A stretch of DNA of 64,000 nt from Xestospongia muta (taxonomy: Eukaryota; Porifera; Demospongiae; Haplosclerida; Petrosiidae): positions 2,981,876-3,045,875 of the forward strand of contig OY848918.1 of assembly GCA_963693285.1 (NCBI GenBank), written 5' to 3'. The position numbers and the translations under genes are program-made. Within the stretch, counting starts at the first letter, position 1, and each line of letters starts with the position of its first letter. Positions 1-11,450 of the stretch are shown here, piece after piece. The notes below the pieces were generated by a model. That model saw only the letters and a program-made list of their open reading frames with translations. It was not told where the DNA came from and searched no databases.

Positions 1-922
1 AGTTTAAACTATAGACAAAATATCATCAAATCATCTTTATAAAATGTACTCATACAGGAATAGCAAATGTTTGTTTACATTCTGAATTACTTGTAATGAA
101 TTCGGTAATAGCTGCTTTTCAGTCAATGGTGTAGTCTTTGTGTACATAAAGTAACATAAGGTGGTTTAAACAACTTTGACTCATCGTAGTCCTTAAAAAG
201 GTTTTAAGCAAGCAAAAGGTTGGTTTGTTGTTCTTCACTAGCCTGCTCATTAAGCTGGGCCTGTATGCTAATTCCCTTCTGATGGTGAGCCCATTTCATT
301 ACTGACTCCCGATGACACTTGCTTCGCCTATGTTGCTCAAATGCTGAAGTAGCTCGCTTCCAGTTATCAAATCCATTGACAATATAAGCTGCTTCTATGT
401 TTTTTGTGAGCTTGATTTGATTTAGTTGGAAAAGATTCCTACATATGTAGCAAAAGGCTTTGTTTGTAGACCCATCCCAGTGAAGTCATGACGACCATTT
501 TTCATTATCGAACCACTTTGAATGAAACGAACGCTTTTGTTTACCGAAGAGCCTAGATGGGAATGACTGACATCGTGGTTGGTTGGGCTTGCTTAATATG
601 ACGTCACTCCCTGATGCAACGCACGATGAAATACCGCCCATCTCTACTTCAGCTGATTTGCTGAACGGCGTGTCACTTTCGGCAGATGCGCAATCAGAGT
701 CGATATCACTGCTTTCTGGGGACTGCTCTGACTGTTTTGACTGCTAGCGGGTAAGGAAATCACCCAACAACGTCTGCTTCTTCGCCATCCGCCAGGCACG
801 CACGTGTTGATACACTGAACCTTGCACTTTCGGATTCCGCAAAAGATGGTGGGGCTATGCCCACAATGCAAAAAAGTGGTGGGGCTATTGTCTCACCAGC
901 CCCACCCGCTGTGCCGCCCTTG
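1..922 (-). mobile_element. hAT-like DNA transposon, one end (other end outside window)
   Basis: The stretch encodes on the minus strand a decayed zinc-finger transposase N-terminus (separate entry). It ends abruptly at 922 with GCCGCCCTTG, whose reverse complement CAAGGGCGGC resembles hAT-type termini. Immediately after it begins sequence (TCATAGTATTTC) also found at 36499 in the second copy of a large duplication that lacks this element, so 922/923 is an insertion boundary. TCATAGTA at 923-930 is the candidate 8-bp target site. The left end is not in the window, so the duplication of the target cannot be confirmed. Confidence 0.6.
204..780 (-). pseudogene. TTF-type zinc-finger hAT transposase N-terminus, broken
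   Basis: Reading on the minus strand from about 780 down to a TAA at 206-204 gives an acidic Ser-rich leader, then FHSKWFDNEKW, an LHWD segment, AFCYICRNLF, VNGFDNWKRA and FEQHRRSKCHRE. This order (Trp/Tyr-rich start, CxxC, 'GFxNWK', 'HxxSxxH') is the TTF-type zinc finger that opens hAT transposases of the ZMYM/DUF4371 type. It would act as the DNA-binding part. An in-frame TGA at 488-486 sits where the family usually has Trp just before LHWD, so the copy is broken by a single nonsense change. The catalytic RNase-H-like part is not seen; it may lie outside the window or be lost. Confidence 0.65.
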
Positions 923-2377
923 TCATAGTATTTCTATAGTAATTAAAACAACATAATATGTACACATCTTATAAATCAGTTAAAACAACCAATCTACTTT
1001 TACACAATATTACACAAACTGCAAAATTGAGGTGAACTATATGTTAAACATCTCTTAATAACATACTACAACTTAAGTACAAAACACTATAGATTATAGA
1101 TGTTTCCACCTATGACTAATTAATTAGCTAAAATTTTTGGTGTGCGTCATACACTAATGGCTCTAATTCTATCTTGCCCCAGGCCACTTTCCATCTCATA
1201 GTATAGCCCTGTATGTGCATGTGTGTGTAACGTATGCTTTGAGTCAGATGAACCTGAGTAGTATTCTGACAATTACAGTCTCATGTAGTCAGCCCCTCCC
1301 TCTACAGGAAAGGAGGATTTGGTATAGCTCTTGTTCAATAAAATACTGAAAGTCTGATAAGCAATAAGTTAATTTAAGAGGCAGAAGGGACAACACCCCA
1401 CTCAAAATTTGCTAACTCAGTAGAAACTATTGTTGGCTGGCCATACAAAGCAGTTCATTAAAGCTTTTGTGCGTCTACCTACACAGGTATTGTCTAAGTT
1501 CATGTTGATTGGTGTAGACGACCCAAAGACTTGTAGCCATACGTTTGTCTGTTTAAAATCTTGATGAAGCAATTTCAACTGTAGTTTCTCAATTATCTAT
1601 AGCAACAAAATAGAATACACTCTTTCATGAGTGAAAGATGTTAATGATGTATATTCCATCACTCCATTCTAAATATGCAGCATTGGTTGTTTACACATTC
1701 AACAGCGCTTTGCATGGAGCAGGACAAAGGAGCTTCTAGATATCTCATCTATGGTAATCAATGCCAATTCAATTGTGTATGGAGCAGAATAAAAGCCTCA
1801 GTGAACTGTTCCTTATAGCCAAGCATTGCTTCGGCTGAATTAGGAGTTTTAGATGAGTGCTTGTCTCCCCTGCCTTTTAGCTTACCTACCAGACTTCCAG
1901 TAGTTCTCTGAAGAGAGCAATACCTGTGGTTGACCCAACTCTTTTTCATGAAGGGGGAGGGGCTTGCTATATGCAAGACTAACAGTGGTGGATAGTCTCT
2001 TGTGGATATCCCAGAGAAATAGTAATAGACAGTGACTATTTGTCCAACAGGTAGGGCATACTTTGTTGTGTACTATAATAATTATATTATATTATCCCTA
2101 ACCCTGAACAATAACTATATACACAATGAAGTATGGACTTCCTGATAGACAAATGCCACTGCAATAGCAACTCTCACACCACTTCTTGCTGGACTTAAAC
2201 AACATTATACATACTTAATGATTATTAGGCTAGAACTTCAAAGACCATGAGTTTAGCAGTTTGGTTTTCTTCAACTAAGTTGACTGACTACTTTTTAAGG
2301 GGCAGATTCCGGCGGAACGGGCGGAACTTAATTGACTGTATCAAATTTATGAGAGGTGATTAGCGCCAAAATATATT

Positions 2378-2802
2378 ATGAGAGGTGATTGGTGCCAAAA
2401 TAATCACATTAAAGAGAGGCTAGTGAAATCTTAGAGAGGGTAGTAAAGTCTTAAATAAGGTGGTGGTTTTTTAAAATAGGGATACTGAAAGATACTATAC
2501 AATTTAAAAAACACAACCCTATTGAATGTTATCACATTAAAAGACACTATCCTACTTCTAAAGAGACTACCCTTTTTAAAATAGACGATAATTTTGCACA
2601 AAAGGACTACACTATTTAAATGCTATTACATTGAAAACCACTGCCCTATTTTTAAAAATTCACGACCATATTTTAAAAGACACCACCTTATTTAATACCC
2701 TATTTCAAAAAAACCACCACCTTATTTAAGACTTTACTACCCTCTCTAAGATTTCACTAGCCTCTCTTTAATATGATTATTTTGGCACTAATCACCTCTC
2801 AT
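2378..2802. mobile_element. Fold-back (long inverted repeat) element
   Basis: The left arm, starting ATGAGAGGTGATTGGTGCC at 2378 and running to about 2486, is repeated inverted at about 2697-2802, which ends GGCACTAATCACCTCTCAT. The arms share the runs taaagagaggctagtgaaat, cttagagagggtagtaaagt and cttaaataaggtggtggttt. The inner spacer is itself AT-rich and partly self-complementary. An extra partial copy of the terminal motif lies just outside at about 2349. No ORF is present. The paired duplication copy lacks it at the matching place (about 37840), so it inserted, or was lost, after duplication. Confidence 0.75.
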
Positions 2803-3219
2803 ATAAGAATACATACTATCGTTGAACTGGTTATATGACAGAAATCAACACTGAAGTCGAACATTATTACAATAGCAATATAAAATAAAGACATTCCAAC
2901 TAAACCTACTTGTACATTAATAGAAATATTATAAATTAAAAACACTGAATATATCTTCAAATTTATTGCTGCAGAACTCATTGCATAGGTTGAGACATTA
3001 GAAATTATAATTAGTGTAGAAAAACAATTATCAATCAGAAATAATAAAAGTCTGTTCACTTTTTCATATGAAAAAGTCATATATTCTGTTCTATACAAAA
3101 CACACAGGACATCTTCTCTCTTGCATCATTGCCTCTTAAACATCTGAATACTCCACACCAATAATTGTTTTTTTTTTCATTTTTCTATCATTATTAGGCA
3201 CTAAATCACAATTGTATTA

Positions 3220-3745
3220 GTACATACAAAATACATGTGAAAATAATATTATCAACCACAAACCTCTCTACACCATCATTAACTATTTCAACGAAATATA
3301 TGTGAATATATTAATACAATTAACCACAAACCTAATTGTAGTAGGTCAGCAATAATATTTTGCTCAACTTTTTCCATTTTTCAGGGTGGAGACACTATAC
3401 CTACATTAGTAATGGTCTAAACTATGTTCATACATACAAAATACAACTGTGAATGCAATTAATACAATTAACCACATACCTAATAGTCAGTAATAATATT
3501 TTGTTTAATGTTTTCTGTTTTTCCCGGGAGGAGACACCATACCTACTCTCACAATGGTCTCGACTGTGTTCATACTTACAAAATATAATTTTGAACATGA
3601 TCAATACAAATAACCACAAACCTTAGTAGGCCAGTTTTCCAACATTTGCGTTTTTGCTGGGTGGAGACACCACACCTACACTCAAAATGGTCTCGACTGT
3701 ATTTCTACATACAAAATATACGTGAAGATGATTAATACAATTGTA
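3220..3745. repeat. Tandem repeat, unit about 150 bp, at least three copies
   Basis: Each unit contains ttaatacaattaaccacaa, a 'ggtggagacac...ctac' stretch and aatggtctcgactgtgttc followed by atacaaaata. Starts fall near 3300, 3460 and 3605. In the second duplication copy only a remnant survives (about 38335-38365, accacatctatactcaaaat followed by ggtctcgactgt), so the array expanded or collapsed after duplication. Confidence 0.7.
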
Positions 3746-4293
3746 AGCTACCAATTTGTGATTTAAGCCATTGTGATTAATTTGGAACTGCTCCATTGAT
3801 AACGAAAAGAGAATATTTAACAACTGGAGCATTCAAGAAATCAAAGTAAGTATTAAATATAATCTAAAAATTGATATTGCCTATGCTATTATTATTATTA
3901 TTATTAGAGGACTTTACAGTACAAGTGATTGACAAAACATTGATAATAAATGAAATATAGTTCAGTGATGAGAATGATTGTACTGATGGAGTACTAGCAC
4001 TTGCTGCTAGTGTACCCAAGTAGGAATTAAAGTGAAAGAGTGATGAAACCAAGGACAATAACAAACTTAGCAAGGTAATTCCATATTTACTAAACAGTCA
4101 TCATAAACCAACCATGTTAGCATGTTAGGTGTATCCTTGAAGTAGTGTATAATTAAGAAAAAGTAACTAAGACACTTTCAGTTACAATTTTATAACTCAC
4201 ACTTCCTCCACAGTATAATACCGTCAAGAAGTGGCTACTCCACACTAGATATTTAACCTTTGAAACAACAAATGATATAAACAACCTTACATC

Positions 4294-4503
4294 TTGTTTT
4301 ATCAACATAGCTATTTAGTGGCTAATATAGATAAGAAATCACTAGAGGAGTTTCCAGAGTATGTGGAAGCTAAAATAAAGCATGTTGACCAGGTACACAC
4401 AACAACCCAAATATCATTTATTCCGCCTGGCACGTTGTGTATGTCAGGCAATCCTACAATCATTTTGAATCAAGTGTTAGCTATACATATATGTCCATTT
4501 TAA
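4294..4503 (+). CDS. Conserved short ORF of unknown function
   Basis: The 69-codon frame begins MFYQHSYLVANIDKK and ends at a TAA. The matching stretch in the other duplication copy (about 39165-39372) keeps the frame from KKSLEEFP onward to the same terminal residues HICPF and the same TAA, with a three-base insertion at 'VDQVH'. An extra A in a poly-A run interrupts the frame nearer its start. I recognise no domain. It could be a relic exon or chance conservation after recent duplication. Confidence 0.2.
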   Translation: MFYQHSYLVANIDKKSLEEFPEYVEAKIKHVDQVHTTTQISFIPPGTLCMSGNPTIILNQVLAIHICPF

Positions 4504-6329
4504 TAATTTTAATGCATTATTGTATACAACTTTGAAAGCGACAAATAAAATTAAACTGCATCCTTTAACTGCAAATGCATATAGCAACCAATGAATTTAT
4601 TAACATTAACCATGACCACTACAACAATAAGTGTGACTAATAATACTTAAACATTCTCACTAGTTTACTGTTTCTAGCAGTTATAGTTTTCCACATGTAT
4701 TGTCACTAATTATGAAATATTTGTAGCTATAGTCAATGGTTCTCTGTGAAGTCAGTATCTTCTAAAACAGTGATGATTTTTCAATTATAATCTTGTTTAA
4801 TCAAACATTGTACATACACTGGAAACAGATGACCAATTACATTCCTATTCAAGGTAGTTATTACCTTTCCACTTTGAATGAATATATTGTTTTGGTTAGA
4901 AGATCCAAGATGTTCAAGAGCATTAGTACCAATGTGTTATAAGCCATATGTGATGACCTCTACAATAGTGACAAAAGATTGGGGAGAACAGTTTTTCATA
5001 GCCACATATCCCTACCTACTAAGAGAAAAAAGAGACAAATATAAGTTACAATGAGTGAAAGGTAACTGTGTTCCCATTTTCCTTTTTAATCAGAGATTAC
5101 AAAATTTCAATGTTAGTACTAGGTTAAAGGGGAATAGAATAGAGAAAAAGTTCACAAATGATTTAAAATGAAATGTCCTATGGATATGCCTGGAGTTGTA
5201 ACATAACTTAAGGACTATCAATCACTATTAAGCATAGCAGTGCTTTCATGTTTGCTAGTGGGTGTGGTAAATGCATATCAATTTCTCTGGTGCTTTGAAC
5301 AATAATTTGAGCTGGTCATATAAGAACTAAGTTTTGGTTACTTGAAGCTAGTGCATTTATACTGAAATCGCAAGTTCATCATCATGAAGCTTTGCTATTA
5401 CTATCAGACCTGTCTAACTCTACAATAACATTGATCATTCACCAAGAGAACAAGACACATAGGCTTAGTCTAGCATAGCGTGACCACTTCCACATTAGAA
5501 GGAGAACAATCTGGTCAAAGTAATAAACTGATTTGTCTGTGTCAAGATATGTACACCCATTGAACTACTGCCATATCACAGTATTTGCATGCTTCTTGTT
5601 TATTGGTAGGTAGCACATATAATATAGCAAGACCACAGTGAAGACTGTGGGGTAATGACTACTTCGGCATAAGTAAGTCAGCAATACCTATGTTTACTCT
5701 GCATTTAGCAGTATTTCAAGTCCTTACAATCCTCACAAAGCTTCAAACAAATTCATCACAATTGAGTAAGAGGTAACAAAACTATCATGTGGCAGTTGGA
5801 CACTAGAGACAAGTTATTCTATTGATTTAGACCAAATCATCTCCCTTGTAGGGTGGGAATATATCTCTGAGTCTCAGTTGGTTTTTCATTTTGCATTAAA
5901 ATCCCAAGGCTTACGTTCATTTACTGATCTCCAGCAGTGAACACAGCTTGCACTGCTGACTTGATTCCCATATTCTCACTTTGTACATTATATATATATA
6001 TACTAAAATAACCTAGAAGTAAGTGATCAAAGATGTTTCACATGTAGGCAAGCATACCAAAAACATAAACCTTCTTTACTTGCAACCATGATTCCAACCT
6101 CACATTCCACGTCAACCATACGAAGCCCAGGAACGTGAGGCTAACTTCAACATTTGTACAAACAGCTTCTCATAAGTGAGTGCAATTCCATTCTAACAGG
6201 TGGGCAGTCCCTGACACTCCCCTCTTTGTCAGCATAGACTAAATATGACATGATTAATTCATGAGTGATCGAACCTGACGCAAGTTATCCATTATGCTTG
6301 GGCTCCTTTCCAAATTTGTTAACTCACGT
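4504..6329. other. Non-coding 5' flank of gene A
   Basis: No convincing coding exon is seen. The whole stretch is collinear with 39375-41169 upstream of gene B, with small indels. It holds a short TA run near 5990 and would contain the promoter of gene A; no clear TATA element could be fixed. Confidence 0.5.
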
Positions 6330-9300
6330 ATGGATGAGGTCATTTTATTAAAGGAAATTTCAGTTATCTTTCTTACGATTATTTGCTATGTAAATGGAAC
6401 TAGTAAGTGTTATTGATAGTTTTGCATATAATTAAAGCACACACACATATATACATATACTGCAGATATCACAGTAGCTCCTTCATCAGTGTCTGCTCAA
6501 CTTTACAAACTGGCTAACTTTACCTGTGTGGGCACTGGAGATATACTGTCATGGACAGTAGGTAGTAATTTACTCACTGATCCCAGTAATCAAGACAGAG
6601 AGATATCAGTAACTACTAACAATATATCAGTTGATGTGTGCTCATCAGTACTAACTATAAGAGCACTACCTATTAATGATGGTATAAGTGTTGAGTGTAA
6701 TTTGATTAGTTTCAATCCCTATGGTTTAAAGCAAAAAGGAGCTACATTGACCATCAAAGGTATGAGCAGTGTTGTCATTTTTATGGTTTCTTTAATTAAA
6801 CTGGTACCATTAAAAACCAAACTTATATTATTGGCATTAAAAATTTACTTCTTTAGATATTTCATCTATTGAGGATTTAGTAATTTTAATAATGAATAGT
6901 CTTTCAATAACCTGGTCTCCTCCCTCATTTTACTCTGATGATATTCCACAATGGAGTATTACAACATATCATGTTACTGTTCAGAATAAAGATGGCTCTC
7001 TACTAGTAAATACTAATACAACTGATACCTTCTATAATAATGGATTTTCTAATAAATTCACAGTCTGTGATATTTATACAGTTATTGTAACAGCTTTTAT
7101 TGAACAATACACATCAATTGGTGTTAGCTCTACAAGAGAATATTCAGGAAGTAAGTTGACATAACAAATCACCAAATATAGTGATTGTTATTCAATTACA
7201 GATTATACAGTTAAAATACAAAGCTATACTGTAGTTTTTGTTGATACTGAAAGCAAATTCACTGAACAGTTTAAATTAAAGGTATAATATTATGTTATAG
7301 TAAATATGAATTTTATTATTTCAAGGTCAATGGTACACCTAGACTGTGTAATAGTCTACTATTTGGTACAACTGAATATAACAATATTGTGACAACTTAT
7401 TATCTTCAATATATTGGAAACACTACTAATAATGATGATGTCATTATCTGTTATAATATTACTGGTCTGGATCCATTTAAGAACTACACTTTTACTGTAT
7501 ATATCATGGACTCTTTTAACAACACTAAAGACAAAGATCATATTATGTTTAGTGAGTTAACAAACTTATAATTTTGTTATAAACCAATATTTCATATAGC
7601 AATCTATCATGTTCAAGAACTCACTCTACAGTACTACTCTGATAATGGATCAGTTGTTGTAGAGTGTAGGTTTGCTGAGAAGTCTACTGCTGATGGATGT
7701 CATGTGATATTTAGGGAGTCTTCTAAAGGAACTTTGAAGTCTATTAATATGAGTAAATCCAGTATAGAGGAGAATACAGTATACCAGTACATAACTCTAC
7801 CAGTTAGTGGTAACTATACTGTGACAGCTTATGATATAGTAGATGGTACTACTATAACTAATCCATCTGTTGTGTACCCTCAAGTACTGAAATATATCTT
7901 ACTACTACCATCTTCTACTGAGACTATTGCTTCTACTTGTAAGTGTGATACAGATTATTGTATACTGTTCTGTGATGTTTTGGTATATAGACATTATATC
8001 AAGTGATGATATGTTTTCTTTGTCCGGTGACATTATTAATACTACCAGTATAACAGCATCTGAAGAACCTGCTAGTGGAAAATCTAATAGTAAGTTAAAT
8101 GTGTGGTTATATTAAATTGATGATTTTCCAGTTATACTAGTTCCAAGATATTTTTATATGATATGTGGTATAGGGATCATAATAATAATATTATTTATAA
8201 TATTATTACTTATTATTTATCTTCTTGTTCGAAAGAGGAAGAAACGATCTTTGACACAAAATCAAGGTATGAGCTACTATCTATTAATTATCCTTTTGTA
8301 TTTTACTATAGTGAGAACAATAGTACATTATCAACAAGCTAATAACAACAAGTATGTTTAAGATACAAGTTGCGATATACTATGGTATACATGTAATTTC
8401 AGTTATGAAGAACTACTTCAGTTAACTACAACAACTAATAATGTTACTACAGTAGTATCTGACCCTTATCACATTAGTCACGATGAGGTACGTGTTAACA
8501 CTATTTAATAGCATTGTTTATATTGTACATTATGGTTTCTTTATACACTATTCCCATTCTATAAACAACATTCACTTTGTCTTTGAGTTATTATATACAC
8601 TCACTGTATCTGTTTATTGTCTCTTATATATAACTATAATGAAAGATGTTTTGTCTTGTAATTGTGTACTATTAGTATTAATAGAAGCTGACTAATTGTG
8701 AATATTGATAATGTCTATGTATAGTTACTTGGTTTAAGAAGAGAACATCAACAACCAACTACATCTTCTCAAACACAATCTTCACCATCACAGCCTATAT
8801 CACAATATCATATTATGTCACATCAAGTTCCACCCACCTTATCAGAGTTATCTCGTACCATTACTATGACTGGTGTTAGTGAACATGATCTGCTATTACC
8901 AAACAATACATCTTCTACTACTCCTTGTGATAATGAATTTGAAGAGTTAATGACAAAATCAACATTACCAAATAATGTAGGTTGTTTATGTGATATAATT
9001 ATAATAGTCGTTACTGGTACTAATATCAGTTGCATTACTGTAATTGTGACAAGTTGCCAATTTCTTACAATTATACAGTCAGACATAGTCAGCTGGGTAA
9101 TATTTATCATCACAAGTCACATTGCTATGTCTCACATTATGTGTGGTGGTTGCTATTGTCAAGGGAACAGTTACTATGGTATAAATTACTTCAAAAATAT
9201 AAATGTTTTGCAAACGTTGCCTCACAAATATATATTTTAATTGTTATATTCATAATTATTTGTCCTCCCTCTGTTGAATGTACATTGACCAAAATATTAT

Positions 9301-9789
9301 TTACTATTGCTCTATTGGAATCTGACTGTGCTGATTATTTTATTTATTACTGTAGGATGGATCTAGACATAACATTATATATGATAATATTCAATTCTAC
9401 AGTAGTCAATCCACTCATCTAGACAAATCTATGAATAAACCAACAATACCTGCCATATCAAGTGATCCCACAATCATAAGTAGCAATATTTCATCAGAGG
9501 AGAGTACATCCATTATCTCAGAAAGTAATGATCTAATAATGAATGAGATTTCAGAGGGAGAAAAAAATACATGTCATTATGTTGAAGTGGCATTCTCTTC
9601 ACCTTGTCCCATAGCTCCACCCACTAGTAGTGGTGTTCCAGTGCAGTATAGCATTATTGGTGGACATCTAAATACAATGGTAATATATTAATTAGACATC
9701 CATATTATCACAGATTACCACACACAGAAGCACTTGTTTTTTGAATTAATACAACTGTCAATAGCAATATGTACTTTGCCTCCCTATAA

Positions 9790-9841
<52 letters not shown>

Positions 9842-10402
9842 ATGATGGAGCTTTCATCTTAAAGTATCTTAAAGCCTATATTCAAAGAAAATACTGAAAA
9901 ATGACTTGTGTTTGTCTAAATACTAATTTTGAATTTGTGACTACAATTTATATACAACCATAGCAATCTTTCTTCCAACTAGTTGTCTTGTAGTAAGATA
10001 TTAATCAACAATTCATATTATTATCATTACAGATAATTGAAGAAGGTACTGAAACATTTCATGTTTCAAGAAAAGAACATAAAGGTAGGTATCCTAGATC
10101 ATAGAAAGAGTATTTTTTTATTATTTAGATACAACATTTTATCATAATGAATTAACATTTATAGATGCACCTTTCTCATTACAGTTGAAACTGAATATGA
10201 TCATTCCACTGATAATAATGAAAATTCTTATTTTGGTAAGTTTTGTAATTTATGACATAACATGTTATTATTATTTTTACCTAACAAAGAAATCTTGACA
10301 AATCTAGCAGCTACTAGAAATGAGAATGAAGAAAGTCATCAAATAAGAACTACTTCCTATCAAGAACCAGTGGACTCTCAACATAATGTTAATAGCCTAT
10401 AA
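6330..10402 (+). CDS. Receptor gene A: Ig-FN3-FN3-like ectodomain, TM, long Tyr-motif tail
   Basis: Fifteen exons: 6330-6402, 6466-6759, 6857-7150, 7202-7281, 7326-7551, 7600-7938, 7991-8089, 8132-8266, 8312-8351, 8403-8487, 8725-8976, 9356-9679, 10033-10084, 10185-10235, 10290-10402; about 818 aa. ATG opens a signal peptide (MDEVILLKEIS, then hydrophobic). The Ig exon has NFTC, SWTV and VLTIRALPINDG before the second Cys. The FN3 exon has LSITWSPPSFYSDDIP. Exons 4-5 give a second FN3-like fold (YNITGLDP). Exon 6 is a Cys-pair domain of unknown type; exon 7 is a stalk. Exon 8 is the TM (IIIIILFIILLLIIYLLV) followed by RKRKKR. The tail has NYEEL, IIYDNI and VQYSII (the last two fit the ITIM pattern; YDN also fits a Grb2-type site). 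The last exon differs from gene B: the ancestral acceptor is AC, a new AG 8 bp on keeps the frame, and TAA at 10400-10402 ends the protein early. Confidence 0.8.
9801..9843. repeat. (TG)n/(TATG)n microsatellite
   Basis: Alternating TG followed by four TATG units lies in the intron between exons 12 and 13 of gene A. The equivalent intron of gene B holds a much longer pure TA array. Confidence 0.9.
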
Positions 10403-10865
10403 GAAATTATTTCATCTGATCCTTATAATTCTCAGATCACATGCGTTGTATTGTTGAAAACGATTCAGATAATGTTAGCAAACCCAAGGTAAATAATTTC
10501 ACACCTCAGCTATAGTTTATGGTATAGTTGAGTGATGTAATCAAAAACATTAAAAGAGTTTTGTAGTTATTGTAGAGAGTGAGAAACATAAATGTTTTCT
10601 CATTTTGTTTGTTGTTTTTAATTATGTAACATAATCATTTATAGTAGTTTCAATTAAAGTTTGTTAAAATATTCCTTTTGAACTTTTGATTTCCCTACTT
10701 CCATTTTGTCCTTTACTACCATATGAATTAAATTGCATTGATATCACAGTAAAAGAAATGATTACCTTGTTCCATATACAACATATGAAATTTGTATATT
10801 ATAGTACAGTGTACAGAACAAAACTAATATTCATCATATTTCATCTGATTGTGATATAGCATCAA

Positions 10866-11081
10866 TTATTTTGTAGTAATATTCACATTACCTACAATGT
10901 TCCAAGCTGATATTTGTAATGAATAGTTAATACAAGGATTATTTAATGTCACTAGTATTGTCTCCTCTGTTGTCCAATATATCTCTGATGTTAAGTTATT
11001 AGATGATGAGAATAATTCACTAGAATAGTTTAATATAGGGACACCCATTAAAGTAGGAGGAGCTAAGTTTTGTTTTATCAA
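10866..11081 (-). pseudogene. Lone FN3-like exon, minus strand
   Basis: The minus-strand frame reads LAPPTLMGVPILNYS, then YWTTEETILVTL and CINYSLQISAWNIVGN, the usual FN3 spacing of a Pro-rich start, central Tyr and a late Y-x-LxIxAxNxxG strand. It is a different FN3 lineage from the receptors around it, closer in feel to the fragments at 11105 and 50540. No other exons of a gene are attached. A copy lies at about 45765-45970. Confidence 0.45.
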
Positions 11082-11450
11082 TGTACTTATATTAGACTGT
11101 ACAGATGTTTTGTTGACATGGTTACCTCCTTCAAGTCTACCTGGTTGTCCTATACTCTATTATACTATTACTATATTAGAACTTAACATTACTAATATCA
11201 CTACTAGTACTAGTATATATTATCTAATAAGTGATATCATTATATCTAATGAGATATACACAATAACTGAATGGGTTAGTGCAAAAGAGGCCCAAGCCAC
11301 AAAAATTGCTTTTTGAGAAAATTAAATTTTAAAGTAATCATTGCAAAATTTTGATTAAAATTTAGAAACATTTTTATGCCAAATTTTTAATGAATAAATT
11401 GCAAAAAATGCTTGAACAAAGAGCACAAACGGTAATAGAGGTTAACATGA

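Larger units (their letters stand above)
923..11100 (+). repeat. Segmental duplication, copy 1 (partner 36499-46030)
   Basis: From TCATAGTATTTCTATAG at 923 the sequence matches the region from 36499 nearly base for base over long stretches, in the same order and strand, through the whole of gene A / gene B and on to about 11100 / 46020. Differences are local. This copy has a fold-back element (2378-2802), a longer ~150-bp tandem array (3220-3745) and many small indels. The other copy has its own segments at about 37840-38180 and 38370-38760. The distal junction lies in the shared gttacctcct at about 11130 / 46025. Confidence 0.85.

Noticed and set aside
644..871. 75-codon minus ORF near the hAT end
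   Set aside because: Another frame over the same bases reads directly into the zinc-finger transposase, so this ORF is a shadow.
3220..3745. Tandem array considered as a possible CRISPR or centromeric satellite
   Set aside because: Only about three ~150-bp units with no short spacers, and nearly absent in the duplicate copy.
7359..7541. A 60-codon antisense ORF recurring at 7359, 25536 and 42195 with the same sequence type
   Set aside because: It lies exactly antisense to receptor exon 5 in each copy; its conservation follows from the sense exon.
8823..9113. Antisense ORF of 96 codons
   Set aside because: It overlaps exon 11 of gene A and the next intron; there is no leader, domain or splice context.
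9030..9422. 130-codon plus ORF in gene A
   Set aside because: It covers mostly the intron between exons 11 and 12; the exon 12 part is in the wrong frame.
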